DNA of 64,000 bases. Origin: Candidatus Methanarcanum hacksteinii. GTDB lineage: Archaea > Thermoplasmatota > Thermoplasmata > Methanomassiliicoccales > Methanomethylophilaceae. The stretch's first letter is position 1, and each line of letters begins with the position of its first letter. The notes below the pieces were generated by a model. The model saw only the letters and a program-made list of their open reading frames with translations. It made no database searches and was not told where the DNA came from. The translations under genes were made by a program, and so were the position numbers. The stretch covers positions 248,001-312,000 of the forward strand of contig LVVQ01000001.1 of NCBI GenBank assembly GCA_006954405.1, in the 5' to 3' direction. Shown here one piece after another: positions 33,160 through 42,070 of this stretch.

Positions 33160-33930
33160 ATGATAGTGTACTTCTCTGCTACGGGCAATTCGAAACATGT
33201 GGCGCACAAGATTGCGATGGAGATAGATGATTGGGCACGTCCGATAGAGGAACTTAAGCTCGAGAAACATGTCGAGGCCCGTGCTGGTGGAGTGTTCGGT
33301 ATCGTATGTCCGACCTACTTCTGCGGCATACCTGTGATCATGGAGGAGTTCCTGAAGAAGGTCAAGATGTTCGTAGGCGAGGATTGCTATTTCTTCTTCG
33401 TATCCACATATGGTGGGAATTCAGGCATGTCCGCGGATATGGTGGAGGAGATCCTCAACGAACGCGGTCTGAATCTCGATGCCAAATATGGCGTGAAGAT
33501 GCCGGATACATGGGCCCCGATAATCGATCTCAACGACAAGTCGAAGATAGCAGCGATCAATTCCGATGCTGACAAGAACATACTGAGGATCGCCGAACAG
33601 ATCAAGAACAGAGAGAGGGGCAATTTCATAAAGAATAAGAAATCGAGATTCTTCGCGAAATTCAACTATCGTGTCTATGACAGGATGAGGGAGACCAAGA
33701 ACTTCATCGTCACCGATGCATGCACTGGATGTAAATTATGTGTCAAGAGATGTCCGATAAAGGTGATCGGGATGGTAGATGATAGACCGTCATGGATCAC
33801 GGATCAGTGTGTGATGTGTCTCGGTTGCTACCACCGCTGTCCTATGAACGCCATTCAATACGGCAGTAGTACGAAAGGACACGGACAATACATACATCCG
33901 AACGATCTTGACGAAACCGATAAAGCATAG
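33160..33930 (+). CDS. EFR1-type flavodoxin-ferredoxin protein
   Basis: This 256-aa protein combines an N-terminal flavodoxin-like FMN domain (MIVYFSATGNSKHVA at the start, then FVSTYGGNSGM) with a C-terminal pair of 4Fe-4S sites (CTGCKLCVKRCPIKV and CVMCLGCYHRCPMNAI). This is the EFR1 family, presumed one-electron carriers in anaerobes. ATG 33160 is preceded by AAGGGGA; the frame upstream is unlikely. It ends in TAG, one of only two TAG stops in the window, and the next gene (rlmE) is in the same frame. A paralogue lies at 40.5 kb. Confidence 0.87.
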   Translation: MIVYFSATGNSKHVAHKIAMEIDDWARPIEELKLEKHVEARAGGVFGIVCPTYFCGIPVIMEEFLKKVKMFVGEDCYFFFVSTYGGNSGMSADMVEEILNERGLNLDAKYGVKMPDTWAPIIDLNDKSKIAAINSDADKNILRIAEQIKNRERGNFIKNKKSRFFAKFNYRVYDRMRETKNFIVTDACTGCKLCVKRCPIKVIGMVDDRPSWITDQCVMCLGCYHRCPMNAIQYGSSTKGHGQYIHPNDLDETDKA

Positions 33931-33948
33931 GTGTACGTAAGGTGGACC

Positions 33949-34632
33949 ATGTCGATGCATGAGAGATGGCTCGATGAGAGACATCACGAACATTACTATA
34001 AGCTTGCGAAGAAGCTTGATTACCGTTCGAGGGCATCATTCAAGATAATGCAGATAGACGACCGTTTTAACATCTTCAAGGAAGGGGATTCAGTCGTGGA
34101 CCTAGGTGCGGCACCGGGAGGATGGCTGCAGGTCGCAAAGGAACGTGTCGGTGAATCCGGAAAGGTCATCGGCGTGGATCTGAGGCCGATAAAACCCATG
34201 GAAGGCGTGACGACGATCCTTGGGGATATAACAGATGATAACACCATGCTGAAGCTCCTCGAAAGCTTCGGAGGGAAAGCGGATGTCGTGCTGTCGGACA
34301 TGGCCCCCAACATAGCAGGCGCGTACGCCACGGATCATGCAAGATCCGTACATCTCTGCATGTTCGCAGTCGATGTATGTGATAGGATCCTCAAGAAGGA
34401 CGGGAAGATGGTTATGAAGGTGTTCATGGGCGATATGCTCCCTCAGCTCAAGAAGGAATTGGAGAAACGTTTCCAGAGCGTGAAGGTCCATTCCCCGGAT
34501 GCATCGAGACCGACATCATCAGAAGTCTATGTGATATCCAAAGGTTTCCTTGCCAAGACTGTTGTTGACTTGAAACCCATCGCACCGCCTGAGAAGAAGA
34601 AGGAATTCACCAAGAAAGGCAATCTTCTCTGA
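33949..34632 (+). CDS. rlmE: Ribosomal RNA 2'-O-methyltransferase RlmE/FtsJ
   Basis: This 227-aa enzyme methylates a uridine ribose in 23S rRNA. The AdoMet motif VVDLGAAPGGWLQVA (about residue 46) and the catalytic set K-D-K-E are visible: Lys in RSRASFKIMQ, Asp in VVLSDMAPNIAG, Lys in MVMKVFMG and Glu in SEVYVIS. ATG 33949 has AAGGTGG 5 nt upstream. It follows a TAG-terminated flavodoxin gene in the same reading frame, with 18 nt between. A Lys-rich tail ends the protein. Confidence 0.88.
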   Translation: MSMHERWLDERHHEHYYKLAKKLDYRSRASFKIMQIDDRFNIFKEGDSVVDLGAAPGGWLQVAKERVGESGKVIGVDLRPIKPMEGVTTILGDITDDNTMLKLLESFGGKADVVLSDMAPNIAGAYATDHARSVHLCMFAVDVCDRILKKDGKMVMKVFMGDMLPQLKKELEKRFQSVKVHSPDASRPTSSEVYVISKGFLAKTVVDLKPIAPPEKKKEFTKKGNLL

Positions 34633-34636
34633 TGAT

Positions 34637-37375
34637 TCAATCCCAGAATCTCTTATTCTTCGCATAGAGCACTTCTGCTCCAAGGATATCTCTGAGGAAA
34701 TCATCCTCATCTATGTGCATCGTACGTAATATCCTGGATGCGGCATCCGGACCGACACCTCTTCCGGCCAATGCCATGCACGCTTTCCTGCCGTTCTCGT
34801 TGACGAGATTGGCGATCCTGACAACACGTGCCGTATCTTTCTTCTCCTCATCGGTCAACTCATCCTTCGCGAACAGTTTGATCTTCTCGCGATCGTATTC
34901 TTTGAGGACTGCCACCATGTTCCCTCCGCATTTCGGGCAGATGAAACGTTTGGGAGCATCCTTGACCCTGACCCTCCATTGGGCCCTGCATCTCAGACAT
35001 GATGCGTAGAGCAACTCATCCTCGAGTCTCTTCTTCAAGGCCATCAATATGGAGTGATCCGCACGGAGCGGTTGCATCAGTTCCTTCGATCTCGTTATTC
35101 CTTCCATGCCTATGGGGGACATCCTCGATACTTCGATCTTGATCTCTCCATCAGCAATCATCGAGACGACCTTCTCGGTATTCTCTATATCGAGATCCTC
35201 CCATAGCACCTTGTTGAGTGCCTCATCATATGCTGGGGTGCCTTGATGCATCTCGAACAGTCTGTTGAAGTTCATGAAACGGTGGTCGGCATCCTTCTCT
35301 ATGATGCCGAATTTCTTTGCCACGTATACGAACCTCCATTTGAGGAATGTGGAGTTGTTGATGGTAAGTCTGATCAGACCCTCCACCGTACCTGGTTTGA
35401 CGGATGTTACGGAATTGACCAACGTCGCTTTGTCGATATTCCTTGGTAATTCAATCATTATACGATATGGATCCGTGGATACGCCGACGCTCTCTCCAAG
35501 ACGTGCGGTCAGAAGTGCGGCATATATCTTTCCTAAGGTCTCATTGACGCGTGTCCCGAAGCATGCGTTAATTATCGTAAGACGGTCGCCGATCTCTATG
35601 GTCATCAGTCTGTCCGTAGGTACGGGGTATCCATCCTGTTCGGCTACGAAATCACGGATGCATTGTTTGGCATCCTCATTCCCAGGATAATCGTCGAGGT
35701 TCAGCAGTCTTCTAACTCTGCCGACCTCCATGGCAACATCGAATGGAACAGGGATGTCCGAACCGGCCCATGAGGGCACGGAACCGATCTCTCCCGTCTC
35801 TTCTACGAGTATCTCCTCTTCCCTCATCTCGATTATGCGCCAGGTCCTTCCTTTAGCGATGAACATCGCATAGGGTTCTGCGAATGTGGCGACGAAACTC
35901 TCATCCAATGTTCCCACGATCGCTCTTGTGCTGATGTCCCTGATCATGTAGTTCCTTTCATCAGGTATCATCGATATGTTGCTGTAGAAGTAGTTCATCC
36001 CTTTCTTGGAACGTTTGAACCCATCATCGTCCTCGAAGATCATCTTGATGGATTTGAGCTGCTCTAGGACAGAATCCATATCCTCTCTCTTCAGATCCCT
36101 GAATATGTAGGATCTCTTGAATAATGCGAATGCCTCATCCCTTGTCACGCGTCCGCTCATGGTCATCGCGATCAGTTGATTCGCAACGACTGTCAACGGA
36201 CATGGTCTTCCGACCTTGTTCTCAAGTTCCTTGGCATCTGTCTTCCTTGCGACTACCAAGGATTCGCACACCTCATCCGGGGATGTTGCGATGATCTTCG
36301 CACGGATCTTCTCTCCCACGCGATGGCCCGCACGTCCTGCACGTTGTATCATCCTCGAGATCTGCCTCGGTGAATTGTATTGTATGACAAGATCGGTACT
36401 GCCGACATCGATCCCCAATTCCAACGACGATGTGCACACCAATGCCTTGATGTCGCCCCTTTTGAATCTGTCCTCCATATCCATCCTGTTCTCTTTCGAG
36501 AGTGAACCATGGTGGACATCGATGGACATGTTCTCGTCCCATATGTGATATCTCGCAGCCATCCATTCTGCTGTCTCCCTCGTATTGACGAATAATAGTG
36601 TGGATCTTCCATTCTCTATCAGGTCCTTCGCCCTCTTCATAACCGCAAGCATGTCGGGATCGCATTGCAGTTTATCCAATAGGATGGGATCCTCGCATGG
36701 CTGGGGGCATTCGACATCTATCTCATAACTTCTGAAGGTGTCGTGTTTGCATATCCTGATGTCCCTTTTGATCCCGGATAGGAATCTAGCGACCGCATTC
36801 ACGTTTCCGACGGTGGCTGATAGTCCGATCCTCTGATATTCTCCGGCCAATGCGGTGAGTCTCTCCATGGCAACGCACATCTGAGCTCCTCTCTCCGTGG
36901 TAGCCAATTCATGGATCTCATCCACCACGAACCATTCCACGTGCTTCAGATGATCGATCAACCTCTTTCCAGTGAATAGGACCTGAAGTGTCTCTGGTGT
37001 GGTGATCAGTATCTCTGGAGGATGTAGGGATTGTCTGTTACGTTCGGCAGCAGGCGTATCGCCGTGTCTGACGCCCACTGTTATGTCGAGGGATTTACCA
37101 TAATCCTCCATCCTCTTCAGCATATCACGGTTCAATGCCCTCAGAGGAGTCACATAGATGCATCTGATGCCTGGTTTCCCTTTGCTGTTGTAGATCTCAT
37201 TCAGGATCGGGATCATCGCGGCCTCGGTCTTTCCGATACCGGTGGGGGCAACGAGCAGTATGTTCTCTCCCTTGAGTATCCTGGGGATGGCATCCTTCTG
37301 CGGCTCTGTCGGCTCGGTGATGCCGTGTTCCCGCAAGGCATCGACTATCACTGGTGACAGATTATCGAATGGCAT
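34637..37375 (-). CDS. lhr: Lhr-like large ATP-dependent helicase
   Basis: This 912-aa SF2 helicase matches the archaeal Lhr core type: Walker A APTGIGKTEAAMIP (about residue 39), motif Ia TPLRALNRDML, DEIHEL (about 150), SAT, and QRAGRAGH (about 345), followed by the winged-helix and Lhr-specific domains. The C-terminus adds a zinc ribbon (CLRCRAQW...CPKCGGNM, about 790-830). Archaeal Lhr-type helicases are linked to replication-coupled repair. The ATG lies only 3 nt after a hairpin-plus-T7 terminator belonging to the upstream HdrD-like gene, so it may be leaderless or controlled by read-through. Confidence 0.9.
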   Translation of the reverse strand: MPFDNLSPVIVDALREHGITEPTEPQKDAIPRILKGENILLVAPTGIGKTEAAMIPILNEIYNSKGKPGIRCIYVTPLRALNRDMLKRMEDYGKSLDITVGVRHGDTPAAERNRQSLHPPEILITTPETLQVLFTGKRLIDHLKHVEWFVVDEIHELATTERGAQMCVAMERLTALAGEYQRIGLSATVGNVNAVARFLSGIKRDIRICKHDTFRSYEIDVECPQPCEDPILLDKLQCDPDMLAVMKRAKDLIENGRSTLLFVNTRETAEWMAARYHIWDENMSIDVHHGSLSKENRMDMEDRFKRGDIKALVCTSSLELGIDVGSTDLVIQYNSPRQISRMIQRAGRAGHRVGEKIRAKIIATSPDEVCESLVVARKTDAKELENKVGRPCPLTVVANQLIAMTMSGRVTRDEAFALFKRSYIFRDLKREDMDSVLEQLKSIKMIFEDDDGFKRSKKGMNYFYSNISMIPDERNYMIRDISTRAIVGTLDESFVATFAEPYAMFIAKGRTWRIIEMREEEILVEETGEIGSVPSWAGSDIPVPFDVAMEVGRVRRLLNLDDYPGNEDAKQCIRDFVAEQDGYPVPTDRLMTIEIGDRLTIINACFGTRVNETLGKIYAALLTARLGESVGVSTDPYRIMIELPRNIDKATLVNSVTSVKPGTVEGLIRLTINNSTFLKWRFVYVAKKFGIIEKDADHRFMNFNRLFEMHQGTPAYDEALNKVLWEDLDIENTEKVVSMIADGEIKIEVSRMSPIGMEGITRSKELMQPLRADHSILMALKKRLEDELLYASCLRCRAQWRVRVKDAPKRFICPKCGGNMVAVLKEYDREKIKLFAKDELTDEEKKDTARVVRIANLVNENGRKACMALAGRGVGPDAASRILRTMHIDEDDFLRDILGAEVLYAKNKRFWD

Positions 37376-37377
37376 AG

Positions 37378-37407
37378 AAAAAAATCAGTCGGGCGTTATG
37401 CCCGACT
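37378..37407 (-). terminator. Intrinsic terminator between hdrD-like gene and lhr
   Basis: On the minus strand AGTCGGGC-ATAAC-GCCCGACT (8-bp perfect stem, 37387-37407) is followed by T7 (37378-37384), the classic bacterial-style terminator. It lies after the HdrD-like stop codon and ends only 3 nt before the lhr ATG. Confidence 0.75.
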
Positions 37408-37415
37408 TAAGTGTT

Positions 37416-39179
37416 TTACTTCTTTCTCTTGGTCTTCTTCTTTTTGAGAGCACGGAGATTCTCTTTGACGTTGTTCTTGATGATCGTTGCCTCTTCCTCT
37501 CCATCTGTGATCTTGCTCTCATCGAACCAGAGTACGATCCAACCCTCTTCCTCAAGTTTGGCTTTATCAATGGTCATCTCTCCCTCGGGGGAGACGATGA
37601 CTGCAACCTTGCTCTTGACGAATGCGACGGGTATGCTGTACGGACCGTAGTTCCTTCTGCATCTCAGACCCTTGTTCCATGCTGCCCTTCTTACGATGCC
37701 TTCAGGCGTTACCTCGAATTCGAACTCGAAGTCGTCATCATCGGACGCATCATCATCTGCGACCTCTTCGATAGGCTCTTCCTCTACAACGGGTTCTGCC
37801 TTGGGTGCTTCGACGACAGGTTCCTCATTTTTTATATCAGCTGCAGCAGGTTTCGCCTCTCCAATATCTTTCTTCTCTTCGATGGGGGCGACAGCCTCTA
37901 CCTTGGGTTCTTCCTTCTTCACTTCAGGCTCTGCAACAGGTGCTTCCTCGACCTTCGGGGGTGCACCAGAGGGATAGATGACAGCGGGCCCCTCGGGGTT
38001 CGTGACCTGTACGAGGATCTCTGTGATATCCATCACCTTGACTTTGGATCCGATCTTCTTCGCTCCTGCCCTGAGGTTGAGGACACAGAACGGACATGCG
38101 GTTGCGATGATCTCTGCGCCGACCTTCTCTGCATCTCTGATCCTCTCCGCAGCTATGTTGACTGCGAAGTCGTTGAATGCTGATTTGTATCCTCCACCTG
38201 CACCGCAGCACCTGGAGTTCTCTCTGTTCCTCTCCATCTCGACGAAGTCGACACCCTTGATCTTCTTCAGGATGTTACGGGGCTCCTCGAATACCTTCGA
38301 GTGCCTTCCGAGGTGACATGGGTCGTGGTAGGTGATCTTTGCTTTGAATTCGTTGGGAAGTGCGAGTTTCCTGGTGGAGATGAGTTTGTCCACGTACTGT
38401 GTGATGTGATAGACGTTCTGTCCGGGCTTTCCATAGTATTCAACGAAGTTGCTCGACACTGTCTTGTAACAACCAGAACATGACATGATCATATCCTTCG
38501 CTCCGATTCCATCAGCTTTCGTGACGGTCTCTCTCGCTGCTTCCAATGTCTGGAGGTCGAGACCTGTCCTGAGCAGAGGCGATGTACAACAGACCTCGTT
38601 CTCACCAAGGCAGTTCAATGATACGCCTGCCCTGTCAAGGACCTTGACAGCCGCCTGCGGGATCCCCTGCATCCTGTATGATCCTGTGCATCCTGCGAAG
38701 AATACCGCGTCAGGGGGTGTGACTCTCTTGACCTCTTCGGGCCACCATGCATCCCTCTTGGATTTGGGTTCGCCGTATGGGTTACCGTTCTTGGCGATGC
38801 TCGCTTCCAGTTTCTTGTGGACTGGAAGGGGTGCGACACCGTATCTTGCCATCCACGTCCTGATCTTCTCCCAGAGTGCTACGAGTTCGATCTTGGCGTG
38901 ACAAATCTCCTCACAGTTTCCGCATCCAGTACATTTGTACATGGCATCGACGAATTCTGGACTGAGTGTGACCTTCCTTCCGAGGATCTTGTCCATTTTA
39001 CCGAAACCAGCTTTATCCAACTGGTTGAGGTAGTAGATCTTGCCTCTAGCGGTAACTGACTCCCAAGGTGTCTGCCTGTGCGCTTCGCATACATCTATAC
39101 AGTATCCGCACATCTGACATTGGGCAAGTTCCTTCTGGATACGAGGCAACTTGACGAGTGTGGGTCCATCATTGCTCAT
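37416..39179 (-). CDS. hdrD: HdrD-like CCG-domain Fe-S protein with nuclease-fold C-terminal extension
   Basis: This 587-aa protein has two 4Fe-4S motifs (CQMCGYCIDVC, about 21; CTGCGNCEEIC, about 84), then two CCG domains (GENEVCCTSPLL with CSGC; PCHLGRH...RCCGAGGG with CPFC), the layout of HdrD, the catalytic subunit of CoM-S-S-CoB heterodisulfide reductase. Unlike normal HdrD (about 400 aa) it continues with a Glu/Lys/Pro/Ala-rich linker (about 395-490) and a domain of about 95 aa (RRAAWNKGLRCRRNYGPYSI...) resembling DUF559/Vsr nuclease folds, with the usual acidic active-site residues apparently missing. ATG 39179 has GGGAGAG upstream. It could also be a related lactate/glycolate-type CCG oxidoreductase. 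Confidence 0.78.
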   Translation of the reverse strand: MSNDGPTLVKLPRIQKELAQCQMCGYCIDVCEAHRQTPWESVTARGKIYYLNQLDKAGFGKMDKILGRKVTLSPEFVDAMYKCTGCGNCEEICHAKIELVALWEKIRTWMARYGVAPLPVHKKLEASIAKNGNPYGEPKSKRDAWWPEEVKRVTPPDAVFFAGCTGSYRMQGIPQAAVKVLDRAGVSLNCLGENEVCCTSPLLRTGLDLQTLEAARETVTKADGIGAKDMIMSCSGCYKTVSSNFVEYYGKPGQNVYHITQYVDKLISTRKLALPNEFKAKITYHDPCHLGRHSKVFEEPRNILKKIKGVDFVEMERNRENSRCCGAGGGYKSAFNDFAVNIAAERIRDAEKVGAEIIATACPFCVLNLRAGAKKIGSKVKVMDITEILVQVTNPEGPAVIYPSGAPPKVEEAPVAEPEVKKEEPKVEAVAPIEEKKDIGEAKPAAADIKNEEPVVEAPKAEPVVEEEPIEEVADDDASDDDDFEFEFEVTPEGIVRRAAWNKGLRCRRNYGPYSIPVAFVKSKVAVIVSPEGEMTIDKAKLEEEGWIVLWFDESKITDGEEEATIIKNNVKENLRALKKKKTKRKK

Positions 39180-39382
39180 TTGAGTCTCTCCCTTCGAATT
39201 TAGGACATCCTTATAATGTATGGAGGTCCGACTGTTGAGGTTCGGATAATTTGAGAGTATAAGTAGTTTCGTAGAAAGAGGACATAGCCACACATTTAAA
39301 CTACGATATTCGTACAAATTCTACGTCTATCATTCATGCCCTGTGGCATTGTTTTATGTGGTATCATGGCGATTGGGCCGAC

Positions 39383-40522
39383 ATGACCCCTCGCAAAGTC
39401 TATTTTGACAATAGCGCCACGACAAGGATCGCACCCGAGGTCCTCGATGCGATGATGCCCTATCTCAAGGAGGAATACGGGAACCCCAGCAGCATTCATT
39501 ATCTGGGCGATCAAGCGGCCAAGGCACTGCGCATAGCAAGGAAACAGGTGGCCGATTCATTGGGTTGTTATCCGTCGGAGATAACGTTCACATCCGGAGG
39601 TACGGAATCGGATAATCTTGCATTATTGGGAGTGATGAGCGCATGCAAAGAGAGGGGCGAGGGCAGGAACAGGGTCATAACGACTGCGATAGAGCATGAG
39701 GCTGTGTTGGAGGCATGCGAGGAATTGAAGAAGAGAGGATTCGAGATCACGATCCTGGGGGTGGATCGTGACGGGTATCTCGACCCGTCCGTATTGGACG
39801 ATGCTATGGGTGATGATGTGTGTATGGTATCGGTCATGTCCGCCAATAATGTCGTAGGCACCATCGAGGATATCAAGGAATTGGCCAAGGTTGCCCATGA
39901 GCACGGTTCATATTTCCACACCGATGCTGTGCAGGGATACACGAAGATGCCATTGGATGTCAGGAAGGACGGGATAGATCTGTTATCGCTATCAGGTCAC
40001 AAGATCCATGCTCCGAAAGGTGTGGGGGCGTTGTTCGTTGCTTCGGAGGTACCGATATTGCCCATCAATTACGGCGGGGGTCAGGAGAGGGGATTGAGGT
40101 CATCGACAGAGAACGTTCCCGGTATCGTAGGCCTCGGGAAGGCATCCGAGTTAGCGATGTCAGCCATGGATGACGATATAATCAATATGACGAAGCTCAG
40201 GGACGAGATAATCGATGATATGGAATCATTGGAAGGCGTCCATCTGAACGGGCCGAGGGGTTCTAGAAGATTATGCAACAATGCACATTTCAGATTTGAT
40301 AACGGATCCAAAGGGATGGATATGGTCATAAAACTGAGCAAGGAAGGTATCGCAGCCTCTGCAGCGTCTGCTTGTTCCGCAGGTTCGTCTGAGCCGTCAT
40401 ACGTATTATCAGCATTGGGATTGTCCCCGGATGAGTCGTTGTCCGCACTCAGGATATCACTATCTAGATACAATACAGAGGATGACGTATCCTATCTCAG
40501 AGAGGTCATGTCGAGGTTGTGA
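39383..40522 (+). CDS. iscS: Cysteine desulfurase (NifS/IscS family)
   Basis: This 379-aa PLP enzyme supplies sulfur from cysteine. It begins VYFDNSATTRIAPEVLDAM, binds PLP via His/Lys in LSGHKIHAPKGVGALF (about residue 200), and has the catalytic Cys in SAACSAGSSEPSYVL (about residue 325), a short class I active-site loop. ATG 39383 is preferred to in-frame upstream GTG/TTG codons. It is divergent from the HdrD-like gene and just upstream of an EFR1 ferredoxin, consistent with Fe-S biogenesis. DndA-like sulfur supply to the island at 7-12 kb is conceivable but not supported by linkage. Confidence 0.92.
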   Translation: MTPRKVYFDNSATTRIAPEVLDAMMPYLKEEYGNPSSIHYLGDQAAKALRIARKQVADSLGCYPSEITFTSGGTESDNLALLGVMSACKERGEGRNRVITTAIEHEAVLEACEELKKRGFEITILGVDRDGYLDPSVLDDAMGDDVCMVSVMSANNVVGTIEDIKELAKVAHEHGSYFHTDAVQGYTKMPLDVRKDGIDLLSLSGHKIHAPKGVGALFVASEVPILPINYGGGQERGLRSSTENVPGIVGLGKASELAMSAMDDDIINMTKLRDEIIDDMESLEGVHLNGPRGSRRLCNNAHFRFDNGSKGMDMVIKLSKEGIAASAASACSAGSSEPSYVLSALGLSPDESLSALRISLSRYNTEDDVSYLREVMSRL

Positions 40523-40526
40523 TCTT

Positions 40527-41279
40527 ATGATATTCTATTTCTCAGCCACTGGAAACTCCAAATATCTGGCACAGAAGCTTCAAGATATAACGGGAGATGA
40601 GATGTATGACATCGCTGCGGAGTTGAGAGGGAACTGCGGATATACTCTCGCGGATGACGAGATCGTGTACATCGTATCCCCCGTGTATTTCTTCGGGATG
40701 CCGTTGAACGTCAAGGAATTCATCGATCGCATGTCATTCAACAGGAGGCCGGATGTCGATATCATGATCAACTTCGGTACGTTGCCGGGAGATGCGATAC
40801 ATGCATTCGAGAAGGAATTGAATGCCAAGGGATTCAACGTAAGGAATCGTTATGGCACCAGGATGCCGGAGAATTACATCATATTGTTCAGACCGCCCAA
40901 GGATGACAGGATGGTGCATCTGCTCGATGATGCGGACAGGATGATGGAAGAGGTGTCCGAGACCATAAGATCCGGATGTGTGAAGGATGTCGGTATCAAG
41001 AAAAACATCCTCATGAACATCTTCGGTCACATAGCGAGACCGATATACGTGTACGGAAGGAGGACAAGAGGATTTCACATAAACACTTCGTGTTCTGGTT
41101 GCGGAAAATGTGTCGATCTGTGTCCTGAGGGGATTATAGAGATGCAGGATGATGCGCCTGTATGGACAGAGAAGAAATGTCTCCGTTGCTGTTCGTGCAT
41201 CAACAGATGTCCTCACAAGGCGATAGAGTTCGGATTCCTGACGAAAGGCAGAAGGAGATATCATAATCTAAGGATCTGA
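40527..41279 (+). CDS. EFR1-type flavodoxin-ferredoxin protein (second copy)
   Basis: This 250-aa protein has the same plan as the copy at 33.2 kb: flavodoxin-like MIFYFSATGNSKYLAQ at the N-terminus and two 4Fe-4S motifs at the C-terminus (CSGCGKCVDLCPEGI, CLRCCSCINRCPHKAI). The two copies differ widely, so this is an old duplication or separate subfamily. ATG 40527 lies 4 nt after the cysteine desulfurase stop, so the pair are one operon; the desulfurase could supply sulfur for this protein's clusters. Confidence 0.87.
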   Translation: MIFYFSATGNSKYLAQKLQDITGDEMYDIAAELRGNCGYTLADDEIVYIVSPVYFFGMPLNVKEFIDRMSFNRRPDVDIMINFGTLPGDAIHAFEKELNAKGFNVRNRYGTRMPENYIILFRPPKDDRMVHLLDDADRMMEEVSETIRSGCVKDVGIKKNILMNIFGHIARPIYVYGRRTRGFHINTSCSGCGKCVDLCPEGIIEMQDDAPVWTEKKCLRCCSCINRCPHKAIEFGFLTKGRRRYHNLRI

Positions 41280-41299
41280 GATCATTCCGAGGTATGCAT

Positions 41300-42070
41300 A
41301 TGGCATCTATCGAAGGTATGAACATAATCATCACTGGTGCTAACAGCGGCATAGGATACCACATGATGATGAAGCTCCTTTCAAAAGGGAACAGGATCAT
41401 GGCAGTGGACAAGAATACGGATGTCCTGTGCAATGTGGATGGAATAATCCCATTCGAATGTGACGTCTCATCGAAGGATGGTGTGGACAGTATATTCGAT
41501 GAGGCATCGAAACATTTCGACAAGATAGATCTGTTCGTGGCGAATGCGGGTTTTCCATATTACGAGAGCATGGATTATGTCGATTGGGACAGAATCGATA
41601 GGATATTCCGTACCAATGTGCACTCCCCGATCTATTCATATCAATCATATGTACAGCATCTCAATGGCAGAGATGGGATATTCGCCATCACGGATTCCGC
41701 CATGGGCCTGATGGGGATGCCTGGTTTCACGCTGTATACGTCGACCAAGTTCGCTGTCAACGGATTCCAGGACGCGATCCGTTTGGAGAAGGGATACAAC
41801 ATCCAACTCACGGTGCTGTATCCTGTTGCTACCGATACAGGATTCTTCAAAGCTGCATCGGAATCTGATTTTGAAAGACCCTTCCCTGTTCAAACGCCTG
41901 AGCATGTAGCATCATCCATGATCTGTGGCATAGAGAAGGGTAAGAAGAGAGTGTTCCCTTGCAGATTGTTCAGTGTCGCGATGTTCCTATTCAAGATATT
42001 CCCTCCGATCAAATGGTTGTATCTGTCATCGGAGAAGAGGAAATTCGAAAGGTTCAGAAACAGGTTGTGA
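41300..42070 (+). CDS. Short-chain dehydrogenase/reductase
   Basis: This 256-aa Rossmann-fold oxidoreductase has the cofactor motif TGANSGIGYHM (about residue 13), NAG in LFVANAGFPYY, and the catalytic Ser-Tyr-Lys set in ITDSAMGLMG...YTSTKFAVNG (about 135-155). The C-terminal segment (VAMFLFKIFPPIKWLYL) is hydrophobic and may attach to the membrane. Start: GAGGT lies 6 nt before ATG 41300, so I prefer it to ATG 41294. Its TGA overlaps the ogt start as GTGA. Substrate unknown. Confidence 0.85.
   Translation: MASIEGMNIIITGANSGIGYHMMMKLLSKGNRIMAVDKNTDVLCNVDGIIPFECDVSSKDGVDSIFDEASKHFDKIDLFVANAGFPYYESMDYVDWDRIDRIFRTNVHSPIYSYQSYVQHLNGRDGIFAITDSAMGLMGMPGFTLYTSTKFAVNGFQDAIRLEKGYNIQLTVLYPVATDTGFFKAASESDFERPFPVQTPEHVASSMICGIEKGKKRVFPCRLFSVAMFLFKIFPPIKWLYLSSEKRKFERFRNRL

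Noticed and set aside
37242..38183. 313-aa plus-strand frame opposite lhr and the HdrD-like gene
   Set aside because: It is low-complexity (Leu/Phe/Asp) because it is antisense to the Glu/Lys-rich HdrD-like tail; both sense genes are solid.
39383..40522. Cysteine desulfurase as a DndA for the Dnd-like island
   Set aside because: It is 28 kb away, beside a ferredoxin gene, and no DndC exists in the window; a housekeeping role is simpler.
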